From the NCBI RefSeq assembly GCF_004345735.1, contig NZ_SLXL01000013.1:17747-81746 (forward strand): 64,000 nucleotides of DNA, written 5' to 3'. The notes beneath the pieces are model-generated. The model ran no database searches and was not told the DNA's origin. It saw only the letters and a list, made by a program, of their open reading frames with translations. Positions within the stretch are counted from its first letter, which is position 1. Each line of letters opens with the position of its first letter. A program made the position numbers and the translations under genes. The DNA comes from Rhodovulum adriaticum (GTDB taxonomy: Bacteria > Pseudomonadota > Alphaproteobacteria > Rhodobacterales > Rhodobacteraceae). This document shows positions 18,187 to 26,546 of this stretch, piece after piece.

Positions 18187-18783
18187 TCATCCGCGTTTCA
18201 TCTGGGTGGCCAGCGCGTCGACTTCTACTTCGAGCGCGGCAAAATCGTTCTCAAGGCAGGCCTGGTCGATCCGGTCCAGAACCGGGCCGTAGGAAAGGAT
18301 GCGCGCGCGCAGCCGCGCCACGCGGTCGGCATGGTTTTCGCGGGCCAGCCGGGCAAGATCGGCATAGCGTTCGACCGTTTCCACCATATGCGGCAGGTAA
18401 GAGGTGACGAAGCGCCGGGTGGAGCGGTAATCCTCGGGGTCGGCCAGGATCTTCTGCCGGATCGAGCGCAGGTGTGCGGCCATGCGGGCGATCTCTCCGC
18501 GGTCGGTCTTGGGGCCGTTTTGGGCGGCGGCGGACAGGCGCGCGGCGGCGGTTTCCAGCGCCTCGGCCGTGCGGCTCACGTCGGCGGCGGTGACCCGGTG
18601 GCCCAGCACGATTTCATCGGCCGGGGTGCGGCGCCCGACAATCAGCAAAAGTGCCCCATAGGTAACCGCGGCCAGCCCGAAGGCCGCCCACCAGACAAGC
18701 TGGACCCCGAAGAAGAGGCCCAGGAACAACGCCGCGGCCAGGGTTGCGGCCACGATCTGGCGCAGACCGTCGGGCAGGCGCAT
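18187..18783 (-). CDS. XpaC-like protein (5-bromo-4-chloroindolyl phosphate hydrolysis family)
   Basis: 198 residues with two closely spaced N-terminal membrane spans (IVAATLAAALFLGLFFGVQL and WWAAFGLAAVTYGALLLIVG) followed by a charged helical cytoplasmic domain (DVSRTAEALETAAARLSAAA, EIARMAAHLRSIRQKILADP). This fits the XpaC family, usually encoded with TelA-type toxic-anion-resistance proteins. Its start overlaps the stop of the VWA gene (TGATG). The family name does not mean a proven phosphatase; biochemical role is unknown. No TelA gene is present in the window, which is unusual for the family. Confidence 0.65.
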   Translation of the reverse strand: MRLPDGLRQIVAATLAAALFLGLFFGVQLVWWAAFGLAAVTYGALLLIVGRRTPADEIVLGHRVTAADVSRTAEALETAAARLSAAAQNGPKTDRGEIARMAAHLRSIRQKILADPEDYRSTRRFVTSYLPHMVETVERYADLARLARENHADRVARLRARILSYGPVLDRIDQACLENDFAALEVEVDALATQMKRG

Positions 18784-20393
18784 CAGTTATACCCCTTGGC
18801 GCTGCGCAGCGCCTTGGCGATGTCGGAACCTGCGTGGAATAGCCGTCCCACGGTGGCCTGGTTCAGCTCTGTCAACTGGGCCTCGTCGGCCTGGCCAAAG
18901 GCGATTGCGTGGATCGGAACATCGCGCCCATAGCCGGTTTCGTCCAGGTGGCGCAGCATCACCGCGCGATTGTCGGTTTCCGAGGCGCCATCGGTCATCG
19001 CCACGATCGCGGGCAGATAGTCGAACAGGCTGCCATCCTCGGCCCAGGGTTTCAGCGTTTCCAGCGCAGCGTAGATCGCCCGGTAAAGGTCGGTGCCGCC
19101 CTCGGCGCGCAGCGCCTGCACCTGGGCCAGCGCCTGGCCCAGCCCTGCGGGGTCGTCGCCCTCTACCCGGATCGGGTCGAAGGTCATGTGGTTGAAGGGC
19201 AGCAGGATCGTCACGTCCCGGCGCGAGGGTTGCAGCAGGTTCACCGCCGCCGACTGGGGGTCCAACAACAGCGCCATCGCCTGTTTCACCTCGGCCAACG
19301 GCTGCCCCTCCATCGAGCCGGACACGTCCAGCACCCAGACGGTCAGCGAGGGCTTGCGCAGTTCGGTCTGGTACAGCCGCAGCGCCTCGCCGATGACTGC
19401 CGAGGCGGGGGCGGGCACCGGGGCAATCTCGCGCGTCAGGTCGATGCCCCAGCCGGTGTTCCAGACCTGCGGATCGGCGCTTTCGGCGAACAGCCCGATC
19501 AGCCCGGCGCGGCGGCCCAGGTCGGACAGAACCTGTTGGGTGTCTTCGGACAAAAGGTGCTGTTGCAGGGCCAGGAACGCCTCTTCCCTGGCCCTGTCGC
19601 CCTTGTCGACATAGCCCAGCGGGCTGTCGGCAACAGACAGGCCGTTGGCCGGGTAGATCGCGTAAAGGGGCGCCTCGCCCCGCGCCGTCAACGCCTGGTT
19701 GGCCTCGATTATCAGCGCCTCGTAGTTGAACATCGCATCGAAGGTGTCCGGCGCGGCAAGAAAGCTGTCCTTCAGCCAGCCCGACGACCCGGACGAGCGG
19801 TCGACCTGGGCCAGCAGGTCGCGCACCTCGGCCAGCACGTCCTCGTCGGCCAGATGCTGTTCGGTCAGCACGTCGGGGTTGCCTGCCAGGGCATAGAGAA
19901 ACCCGAAATAGGCCGAGGCACCGGAATTGGACTGGGTGGCCGAGGTCATCGCCAGGCGGAATTCATTGTCCCGTGCCGCGCGCTGGATGTCCTGTACGGT
20001 GATATCCTCGCGCCCGACCCAGCCCAGCCTTTCGGCGATGGGGCGCTTCAGGCCCAGCACCACGGGCGAGCGCAGGATCGATTCGCGGTGTTTCACCCGT
20101 TTGCCGGTGTCGCCCAGTTCGATCCATATCGAATTGGCCGGCCAGACAGCATCATAGGGCATCGTGTCGGGCGCGGACAGCGCCCGGGCGATGTCGACCG
20201 AGCCGAGATAAGTCATTTCGACATCCACGCGATTGGCACGGGCCCAGTCCATCACGATGGGTTCCAGCGCCTTGTTTTCCGAGCCCGAGACGATGTGCAA
20301 CTGCGCACGCGGCCCGACGGTATTGCCGAGCATGAACAGCGCCCCCAGTGCGCCAAGGATCACAAAGACGACGACGGGGATCAGCTTTTTCAT
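18783..20393 (-). CDS. Substrate-binding domain fused to a von Willebrand factor A domain, membrane anchored
   Basis: 536 residues: N-terminal anchor (LIPVVVFVILGALGALFMLG), binding-protein-like domain about 30-310 (IVSGSENKALEPIVMDWAR, AVWPANSIW), then a VWA domain with an intact MIDAS motif DVSGSMEG (D356, S358, S360) and later MTDGASETDN. The start codon MKKLIPVVVF is supported by an AGGAG ribosome site; longer frames upstream lack one. It is first of a three-gene operon with an XpaC-like and a second binding-domain protein. VWA domains bind protein partners through a metal ion, so a ligand-responsive surface scaffold is plausible. This is inference. Confidence 0.82.
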   Translation of the reverse strand: MKKLIPVVVFVILGALGALFMLGNTVGPRAQLHIVSGSENKALEPIVMDWARANRVDVEMTYLGSVDIARALSAPDTMPYDAVWPANSIWIELGDTGKRVKHRESILRSPVVLGLKRPIAERLGWVGREDITVQDIQRAARDNEFRLAMTSATQSNSGASAYFGFLYALAGNPDVLTEQHLADEDVLAEVRDLLAQVDRSSGSSGWLKDSFLAAPDTFDAMFNYEALIIEANQALTARGEAPLYAIYPANGLSVADSPLGYVDKGDRAREEAFLALQQHLLSEDTQQVLSDLGRRAGLIGLFAESADPQVWNTGWGIDLTREIAPVPAPASAVIGEALRLYQTELRKPSLTVWVLDVSGSMEGQPLAEVKQAMALLLDPQSAAVNLLQPSRRDVTILLPFNHMTFDPIRVEGDDPAGLGQALAQVQALRAEGGTDLYRAIYAALETLKPWAEDGSLFDYLPAIVAMTDGASETDNRAVMLRHLDETGYGRDVPIHAIAFGQADEAQLTELNQATVGRLFHAGSDIAKALRSAKGYN

Positions 20394-20724
20394 CGGAGCG
20401 CTCCTGATTTGCTGCCGATCATAACAGAAAGCCTGCATATGACATCGCCATGACTGGCGTTTCGGCCTTTTCATTGGGGATGCCGGGCGACGGTCAGCCA
20501 CCACGGACCTGTACCGCTTGCGGACCCGATCCAGGTATCGGCCATCAGGGGCGCCGGCCTGATCCGGAGGGCCACGCCCGGCGCGCGCGGCTAGAGCGGC
20601 GGATATTGGCTTGCCGGGCGATGGATGGACGATCAGACAGGCTTGCCCATCTTGTGGACCATGGCGCATTATCGCAAACAATGGCCGAGCGCTTGCGCGA
20701 GGAATTCGAGAGGGAAGTTGTGCG
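20394..20724. other. Divergent intergenic region without a supported gene
   Basis: 331 bases between the VWA operon (leftward) and the PstS-like gene (rightward), expected to hold both promoters. A 92-codon frame at 20450-20728 overlaps the PstS start by four bases but its arginine- and proline-rich sequence has no recognisable domain and the ribosome site is poor; I do not call it. I see no clear palindrome or Pho-box. Confidence 0.4.
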
Positions 20725-21765
20725 ATGAAACGGCGGACCGTTCTTGCAAGCCTGCCCGCGGCCATGGCGCTTGGCGGATGCTGGACCCGACCGGTCGAGC
20801 TATCCGGTGCGGGCGCCACTTTTCCCGCCCCGCTCTATGCGCGGTGGATCGCGCTGTTCGAACGCGCGCATCCCGAGATCAGGGTTAGCTACCGCGCCAT
20901 CGGCTCGGGCGGGGGTATTCGCAACATCACGGCCCAAGACGTGGATTTCGGGGCCTCTGACGCGCTGCTGAACCCTGACGAGGTAAAGGCGCTGCCCGCC
21001 CCGCTGCTGACCATTCCGACCGTTTTGGGCGCGGTGGTCGTGGCCTATAACCTGCCGCAGTTCGACGGTCAACTGGTGCTGTCCGGCAAGGTTCTGGCGG
21101 ATATTTACCTGGGGCGCATCCTTCGCTGGAACGAGGCCCCCATCGCGGCGCTGAACCCACAGGCAACCTTGCCCGACCTGCCGATCCACGTCGCGCACCG
21201 GGCCGACTCCTCTGGCACGACGAGTATCTTCACCGATTACCTCTGCCGGATCTCCCCCGAATGGCAAAGCTGGATCGGATGCGGAAAGATGGTGCGCTGG
21301 CCGACCGATGCAGATCTGGCCGGGCTTGGCAGCGACGGCATCGCCCATCAGATCCAGTTGGAACCCGGCGGGATCGGCTATCTAGAGGTCAAATATGCCC
21401 TGAACGCGGGCCTGCCCTATGCGACCCTGGTGAACCGGGCCGGGTATCCGGTGCGCGCCACGACCGAAAGTGTCCAGAGCGCGGAACTGAATACGCCTGC
21501 CACGGACGACAGCCCGATCAAGCCTTCGGTCGTCGATGCGCCCGGCGAGGACAGCTATCCGCTTGCGGCCTTTAGCTATCTGCTGGTCTATCGCGATCTG
21601 GGCTATTTGCCGCGGGACAAGGGGCAGGCCCTGATTACCTTTCTGCGGTGGTGCCTGACCGAGGGGCAGATTCAGGCCCGCAAATTGCACTACGTGCCCC
21701 TGCCCGCGCCTTTGCAGGATCATTTCCTTGGGGAAATCGAGGCTCTGGAACGGACAGTGGCCTGA
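20725..21765 (+). CDS. PstS-like phosphate-binding lipoprotein
   Basis: 346-residue phosphate-type binding protein. The short signal ends in LGGC (lipobox), so it is probably a lipoprotein; the mature domain has the PstS signatures LSGAGATFPAPLYARWI, YRAIGSGGGIRNI, VDFGASDALL and later ADSSGTTSIFTDYLCR and ELEPGG-like sequence. No pstC, pstA, pstB or phoU is next to it; instead the VWA/XpaC operon is divergent and a phosphoesterase gene follows after about 210 bases. A stand-alone PstS may scavenge phosphate for a distant transporter or act as a sensor; this is inference. Confidence 0.85.
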   Translation: MKRRTVLASLPAAMALGGCWTRPVELSGAGATFPAPLYARWIALFERAHPEIRVSYRAIGSGGGIRNITAQDVDFGASDALLNPDEVKALPAPLLTIPTVLGAVVVAYNLPQFDGQLVLSGKVLADIYLGRILRWNEAPIAALNPQATLPDLPIHVAHRADSSGTTSIFTDYLCRISPEWQSWIGCGKMVRWPTDADLAGLGSDGIAHQIQLEPGGIGYLEVKYALNAGLPYATLVNRAGYPVRATTESVQSAELNTPATDDSPIKPSVVDAPGEDSYPLAAFSYLLVYRDLGYLPRDKGQALITFLRWCLTEGQIQARKLHYVPLPAPLQDHFLGEIEALERTVA

Positions 21766-21978
21766 TCCTGCCCGGTATCGGTGGGGCGCGCCGCAGACCC
21801 CCGCGCCGTGGCCGGAGGGCGTGGTGCAGGACGGCCCCGGCCGTGTGCCACATCGCGCCGCGTGCGGCCAACCACTTGATACAAGTCATGGTCCCCCGTC
21901 CGCCCGGCCATAGCATGGCAGCGCGGATCGCGGATGGCCCATGCCACGCCGCACTGGTCCGCCGCATTGGGAGGGGCC

Positions 21979-23187
21979 GTGTCGCAGGTTGTCGAGCTTT
22001 CCGGGCGGTCGCCCGGCCTGGTCGTGATGTCCGATGCCCATGTCGGCGCCTTTTGGGACCGGGTCGCAGAGGCTGCGCAGGGGGTGGGCGATGTCATCAA
22101 CCCCAACCGCGAACTGGCCGGTTTCGTGGCGCGCATGGGTGCGCGGGATCTGCCGGTGGTCAGCCTGGGCGACGCAGTGGATTACGCGGTGGACGCGTAT
22201 GACGGCGGGCCGGGGATCGACAATCGCGACCTGTTCTACCGCGCCATTGCCCCCATCGAGGGGCGCTTTGCAGAGATTCCGGGCAATCACGATCACCGGG
22301 GCGGGGCCTATAACCTGCGGGCCTGGGGGCTGGAGCATGTCAACCTGGATCGCGATACGCTGAAGCGTCTTGCCCCGCGGATCGGGCACACGCGCCTGCG
22401 CGCGCCCTGGCGCGAACTGGGCGCGATCCGGCCCGGTGCGGGCGGGGCGCTGGCCGGGTTTCGCGGGGTGCAGTCCCCGGCGCGGCGGCGGCCGGGCGGG
22501 TTCGACTGCGTGATGCTGAACGCCCACGGGGACGGGTTCCTGCACCCGGCTGGGCTGGCGCGGCTGGGCTGGCGCGCGGCGGGCGCGCGCTTGGCCGGGC
22601 GCCGGGCGAATCTGTCGATCGATTGCCTTGGCCCCGGTCCGGACGATCTGGCCGCGCTGGACCGGCTTGGCCCGCTGACCGGCGCGGGTCCGGTGCTGAC
22701 GCTGGTGCATGCGCCGCTGGTCGCCGCGCGGCGGCGGCTGTGCGATGGCGTGCAGCTGGACCCGGTCCGCTTTGCGGCACAGCGGCGGCGGCATGGGCTG
22801 GATCATCACGTCATCGCGCGCGGCGGGGGCGCGCTGCTGGCGCGGTTACGGGCCGGGGCGTTGGGGCAGGGGGGCGCGGCCCCCCGCAGCCAGGTTCTGC
22901 TGGCCGGGCACACGCACCGGGCGCGCTATCATCTGGTCGATGCGGCCAGCCTGACCCTGCGAGAGGTGGACCTGCCGACCTTCAACGCGGCCTGGGGCGA
23001 TCCGGGGCAGATCAAGATGGCCACGGTTTTGCCACTGGGCGTGATCGACAGCCACGACGATACCCCCCGCCTGGGCTGGGCCGAGATCGGCGCGGACGGG
23101 CTGCACGAGGTTGTCAGCCGGTCCTTCGTCCGGCGCGGCGCCCGCTTTGCCGAGGTGGCGGCCGGGCCGGGGGCGCGGGCCGTATGA
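21979..23187 (+). CDS. Metallophosphoesterase (calcineurin-like)
   Basis: 402-residue dimetal phosphoesterase. All motifs are visible in order: SDAHVG (motif I), GDAVD (II), GNHDH (III), VHAP (IV) and AGHTHR (V). The GTG at 21979 is preferred because GGGAGGGG precedes it; an in-frame ATG at 21934 would add 15 residues. The stop overlaps the start of the giant activase gene by four bases, so the enzyme is co-produced with it. Substrate could be a nucleotide, a CoA-type phosphate or a phospholipid; the linkage to CoA-dehydratase-like proteins is unusual. Confidence 0.87.
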   Translation: MSQVVELSGRSPGLVVMSDAHVGAFWDRVAEAAQGVGDVINPNRELAGFVARMGARDLPVVSLGDAVDYAVDAYDGGPGIDNRDLFYRAIAPIEGRFAEIPGNHDHRGGAYNLRAWGLEHVNLDRDTLKRLAPRIGHTRLRAPWRELGAIRPGAGGALAGFRGVQSPARRRPGGFDCVMLNAHGDGFLHPAGLARLGWRAAGARLAGRRANLSIDCLGPGPDDLAALDRLGPLTGAGPVLTLVHAPLVAARRRLCDGVQLDPVRFAAQRRRHGLDHHVIARGGGALLARLRAGALGQGGAAPRSQVLLAGHTHRARYHLVDAASLTLREVDLPTFNAAWGDPGQIKMATVLPLGVIDSHDDTPRLGWAEIGADGLHEVVSRSFVRRGARFAEVAAGPGARAV

Positions 23188-26100
23188 TGGCGCAACTGGT
23201 GATCGGGATCGACGTGGGCTCGACCACGGTCAAGACGGTGCTGGTCGATGCGGCCACCCGCGCCATCCTGTGGTCGCGCTATCAGCGCCACGGTGCGGCA
23301 CAGGCGGCCACGGTATTGGCCCAGCTAGAGGCGCTGCAAGCCGCCCATCCCGAACTGCGCGCCGGGGCGTGCCGCATCTTCGTCACCGGCTCGGGCGCGC
23401 GTCCGCTGGCTGATCCGCTGGGCGCCGCCTTTATCCAGGAGGTCAACGCCGTCACCCTGGCCGTCGATGCCCTGCACCCCGATGCGGGCAGCGTCATCGA
23501 ACTGGGCGGGCAGGACGCCAAGATCATCCGCTACGTCACCGACCCCGCGACGGGTGAGCGGCAGTCCGATGCGACCATGAACGACCGCTGCGCGTCGGGC
23601 ACCGGCGCAATCATCGACAAATGCGCGATCAAGCTGGGGCTGGACGGCGCGGCGGCGGCCTCCGTGGTGTGGTCGGGCGACCGGCTGCACCCGGTGGCGG
23701 CGAAATGCGGGGTCTTTGCCGAAACCGATGTCGTGAACCTGATGAAATCGGGCATCGACCGGGCAGAGATATTCTGCTCGCTGCTGGATGCCATCGCGGT
23801 GCAGAACCTTTCGGTACTGGCGCGCGGGGCAACGCTGCCCGAAACGGTGATCCTGCTGGGCGGTCCCAACCTGTACCTGCCCGCGTTACAGGCCTGCTGG
23901 CGCGACCGGATCGCCCGGTCCTGGGCGCAGCGCGGGCATGTGCCGCCGCCGGGGCGGGGAATGGATCAGTTGGTGATCGTGCCGCCCAATGCGCATCTTT
24001 ATGCTGCCTTCGGGGCCTGCCTGCACGGGCTGTCCCGGCCCGCATCCGAGGGCTGCTATCGGGGTATGGCGCCGCTACGCGCGCATCTGGAACAGGTCGG
24101 TGAACGCGGTCTGCGGCGCGATGCCGGGCCGCCGCTGGTGCGCGATGCCGCGGAACTGGAGGCGTTTCGCGCCCGCTATGAAATCCCGGCCCACCGCCCG
24201 CCCTCCCTGCGCCCCGGTGAAACGGTCCGGGCGTGGATGGGGATCGATGGCGGTTCGACGTCGTCCAAGGCGGTGTTGCTGGGCGATGACGGCGCGGTCC
24301 TGTTCAAGGCCTACATGCTGTCGCTGGGCAACCCGATCGACGATGCCCGCGCCCTGATCGCCGATCTGCACGGTCAGGTGGCCCGTGCCGGGGGCCGACT
24401 GGACATTCGCGGCGTCGGCACGACCGGCTATGCGGGCGGGGTGCTGGGCGATTGCTTGGGCGCGGATGTGACCTTGGTCGAAACGGTCGCGCATCTGAAC
24501 GCCGCGCGCCACTACCTGCCCGATACGGATGTGATCTGCGATGTAGGCGGACAGGACATCAAGGTGATGTTCCTGTCGGGGGGCGAGATCCGCGATTACC
24601 GGCTGTCGAACCAGTGTTCGGCCGGGAACGGCATGCTGTTGCAGGCGATGGCCGGGCAGTTCGGCATCCCGCTGGAGGCCTATGCCGACCACGCCTTCCG
24701 CGCCCGTGTCAGTCCCGAATTCAGCTATGGCTGCGCGGTGTTCCTGGATGCGGACCGGGTGAGCTTTCAGAAAGAGGGCTATGCCCCGGACGAGTTGCTG
24801 GCCGGGCTGGCGCGGGTGCTGCCCCGGAACATCTGGCAATACATCGTGCAGGCGCCCCGGTTGTCGCAGTTCGGGCGGACCTTCCTGTTGCAGGGAGGCA
24901 CGCAATACAATCTGGCTGCGGTCAAGGCGCAGCTGGATTACATCGCCCAGCGGGTGCCCGATGCACAGGTCGTGGTCCATCCCCATCCGGGCGAGGCCGG
25001 CGCCATCGGCGCGGCGCTTGAGGCGCGGCAGACCGTGGGCGCGGGGCTGTCGCGCTTTGTCGGGCTGGCGGCGGTGGCAGAGATGGCCGTCACCCTGCGC
25101 AGCGACGAGGGCACGCGCTGCCTGCTGTGTGACAACCGGTGCAAGCGGAACTTCATCGATGTGACGCTGTCGGGTGGCGGGCGGCGGCAGGTCATTTCCG
25201 GTTTTGGCTGCGAACGCGGGCGGCTGGAAACCGAAACCGCGCCCGATCCGGTGGCCGCGCGTGCGCGCAAGGCGGCGCAGCGGCGCAATCCCAACCTGGC
25301 CGAACGCGAGGCCAAGCGTAGTTTCCGCCACATGCCCGGGGGCGCCATCGAGGACGCGGCGTTCCATGCCGCGTGCCGGGCGCGCCCGTCCGGGCTGGTG
25401 GCGCGCGCGGCGGCGCTGGTCGCGCCCGCGCGCATCGCCCGGCGCGAGGCCGTCTTGCAGGCGGCGCGGGCCCGTTATCGGGTGGGCCTGCCGCGGGTGC
25501 TGAACCTTTATGCCACCGCCCCGCTTTGGCGCGGCTTTTTCCAGGCGTTGGGCATGGCCCCGGGCAATGTCGTCTTTTCCGGTCCGACCACGCCAGAGCT
25601 TTGGCAGGATGGGGCGTTCTATGGTGCGAACGATCCCTGTTTCCCGGCCAAGCTGGCCCAGGCCCATGTGCACGACCTGGTCACGCGCCTGCACGCGCGG
25701 GCGCCGCTGGACGCGGTGTTCTTTCCTGCAATCACCCATCTGCCGACCTTTCTGGACGATGTGATGGACAGCGCGGCCTGCCCCGTGGTGGCGGGCGCGC
25801 CCTGGGTGGTAAAGGCCGCGTTCACGACGGAAACCGATTTCTTCGCCCGCGCGGGGGTGGCGTATCTGCACCCCACCGTGACCCTGGTCGAGCGGCATTA
25901 TTTCCACAAGCAGATGCAAGAGGCCTTTGGCGCGCGACTGCGGGCGGGGCGGGACGAAATCGCCCATGCCTGCGATGCGGGCTTTGCCGCGCTGGCGCGG
26001 GCCGAGGCAGAGATACAGGCCGAGGGTCGCGCCCTGATCGAACGGCTGGAGCAAGAGGCGCGCATGGGCATCCTGTTGCTGGGCCGCCCCTATCACGCCG

Positions 26101-26546
26101 ATCCTGGCATCAATCACAAGATCCTGGATGCGTTTCAGGCCCACGGCTTTCCGATCCTGACCATCCGCGCGCTGCCCAGGGATCGCGCCTGGCTGGCGCG
26201 GCGCTTTGGCGATGGGCCCGACCTGCTGGGGGTGCGCGATGTCTGGCGCGAGAACTACGCCGCCAACAGCGCGCAAAAGGTCTGGGGCGCGAAATTCGCC
26301 GCCCGCCACCCCAACCTGGCGGTGCTGGATTTGTCATCGTTCAAGTGCGGGCAGGATGCCCCGACCTATGGCGTGGTGGAATCGATCGTGAATGCGGCGG
26401 GCACGCCCTATGCGGCGGTGCACGATATCGATGCGAACAAACCCTCGGGGACGATCAAGATTCGGATCGAGACCTTCGTGCATGCCCTGCGCCAGCACCA
26501 GGCCCGCCTTGCCGCCGATCAGGAGGCATCTGCCGATGCCCTATGA
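23184..26546 (+). CDS. Tandem ASKHA acyl-CoA dehydratase activase with C-terminal DUF2229-like region
   Basis: 1120 residues. Two BcrA/BadF/HgdC-type ATPase domains: first with GIDVGSTTVK (8-17), GGQDAK (109-113), CASGTG (136-141) and KCGVFAE (174-180); second with GIDGGSTSSK (353-362), VGGQDIK (454-460), CSAGNG (478-483) and YGCAVFLD (515-522). In HgdC-like activases the equivalent cysteines hold a [4Fe-4S] cluster at the dimer interface; here both domains carry them in one chain. A cysteine cluster follows (C646, C649, C653, C676), then a 440-residue region like DUF2229/activase-related C-termini. It overlaps both neighbours. Expected role: ATP-driven low-potential electron transfer to the dehydratase-like partner; substrate unknown. 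Confidence 0.85.
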   Translation: MMAQLVIGIDVGSTTVKTVLVDAATRAILWSRYQRHGAAQAATVLAQLEALQAAHPELRAGACRIFVTGSGARPLADPLGAAFIQEVNAVTLAVDALHPDAGSVIELGGQDAKIIRYVTDPATGERQSDATMNDRCASGTGAIIDKCAIKLGLDGAAAASVVWSGDRLHPVAAKCGVFAETDVVNLMKSGIDRAEIFCSLLDAIAVQNLSVLARGATLPETVILLGGPNLYLPALQACWRDRIARSWAQRGHVPPPGRGMDQLVIVPPNAHLYAAFGACLHGLSRPASEGCYRGMAPLRAHLEQVGERGLRRDAGPPLVRDAAELEAFRARYEIPAHRPPSLRPGETVRAWMGIDGGSTSSKAVLLGDDGAVLFKAYMLSLGNPIDDARALIADLHGQVARAGGRLDIRGVGTTGYAGGVLGDCLGADVTLVETVAHLNAARHYLPDTDVICDVGGQDIKVMFLSGGEIRDYRLSNQCSAGNGMLLQAMAGQFGIPLEAYADHAFRARVSPEFSYGCAVFLDADRVSFQKEGYAPDELLAGLARVLPRNIWQYIVQAPRLSQFGRTFLLQGGTQYNLAAVKAQLDYIAQRVPDAQVVVHPHPGEAGAIGAALEARQTVGAGLSRFVGLAAVAEMAVTLRSDEGTRCLLCDNRCKRNFIDVTLSGGGRRQVISGFGCERGRLETETAPDPVAARARKAAQRRNPNLAEREAKRSFRHMPGGAIEDAAFHAACRARPSGLVARAAALVAPARIARREAVLQAARARYRVGLPRVLNLYATAPLWRGFFQALGMAPGNVVFSGPTTPELWQDGAFYGANDPCFPAKLAQAHVHDLVTRLHARAPLDAVFFPAITHLPTFLDDVMDSAACPVVAGAPWVVKAAFTTETDFFARAGVAYLHPTVTLVERHYFHKQMQEAFGARLRAGRDEIAHACDAGFAALARAEAEIQAEGRALIERLEQEARMGILLLGRPYHADPGINHKILDAFQAHGFPILTIRALPRDRAWLARRFGDGPDLLGVRDVWRENYAANSAQKVWGAKFAARHPNLAVLDLSSFKCGQDAPTYGVVESIVNAAGTPYAAVHDIDANKPSGTIKIRIETFVHALRQHQARLAADQEASADAL

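Noticed and set aside
20450..20728. 92-codon frame before the PstS-like gene
   Set aside because: Overlaps the PstS start suggestively, but sequence is unstructured and has no good ribosome site.
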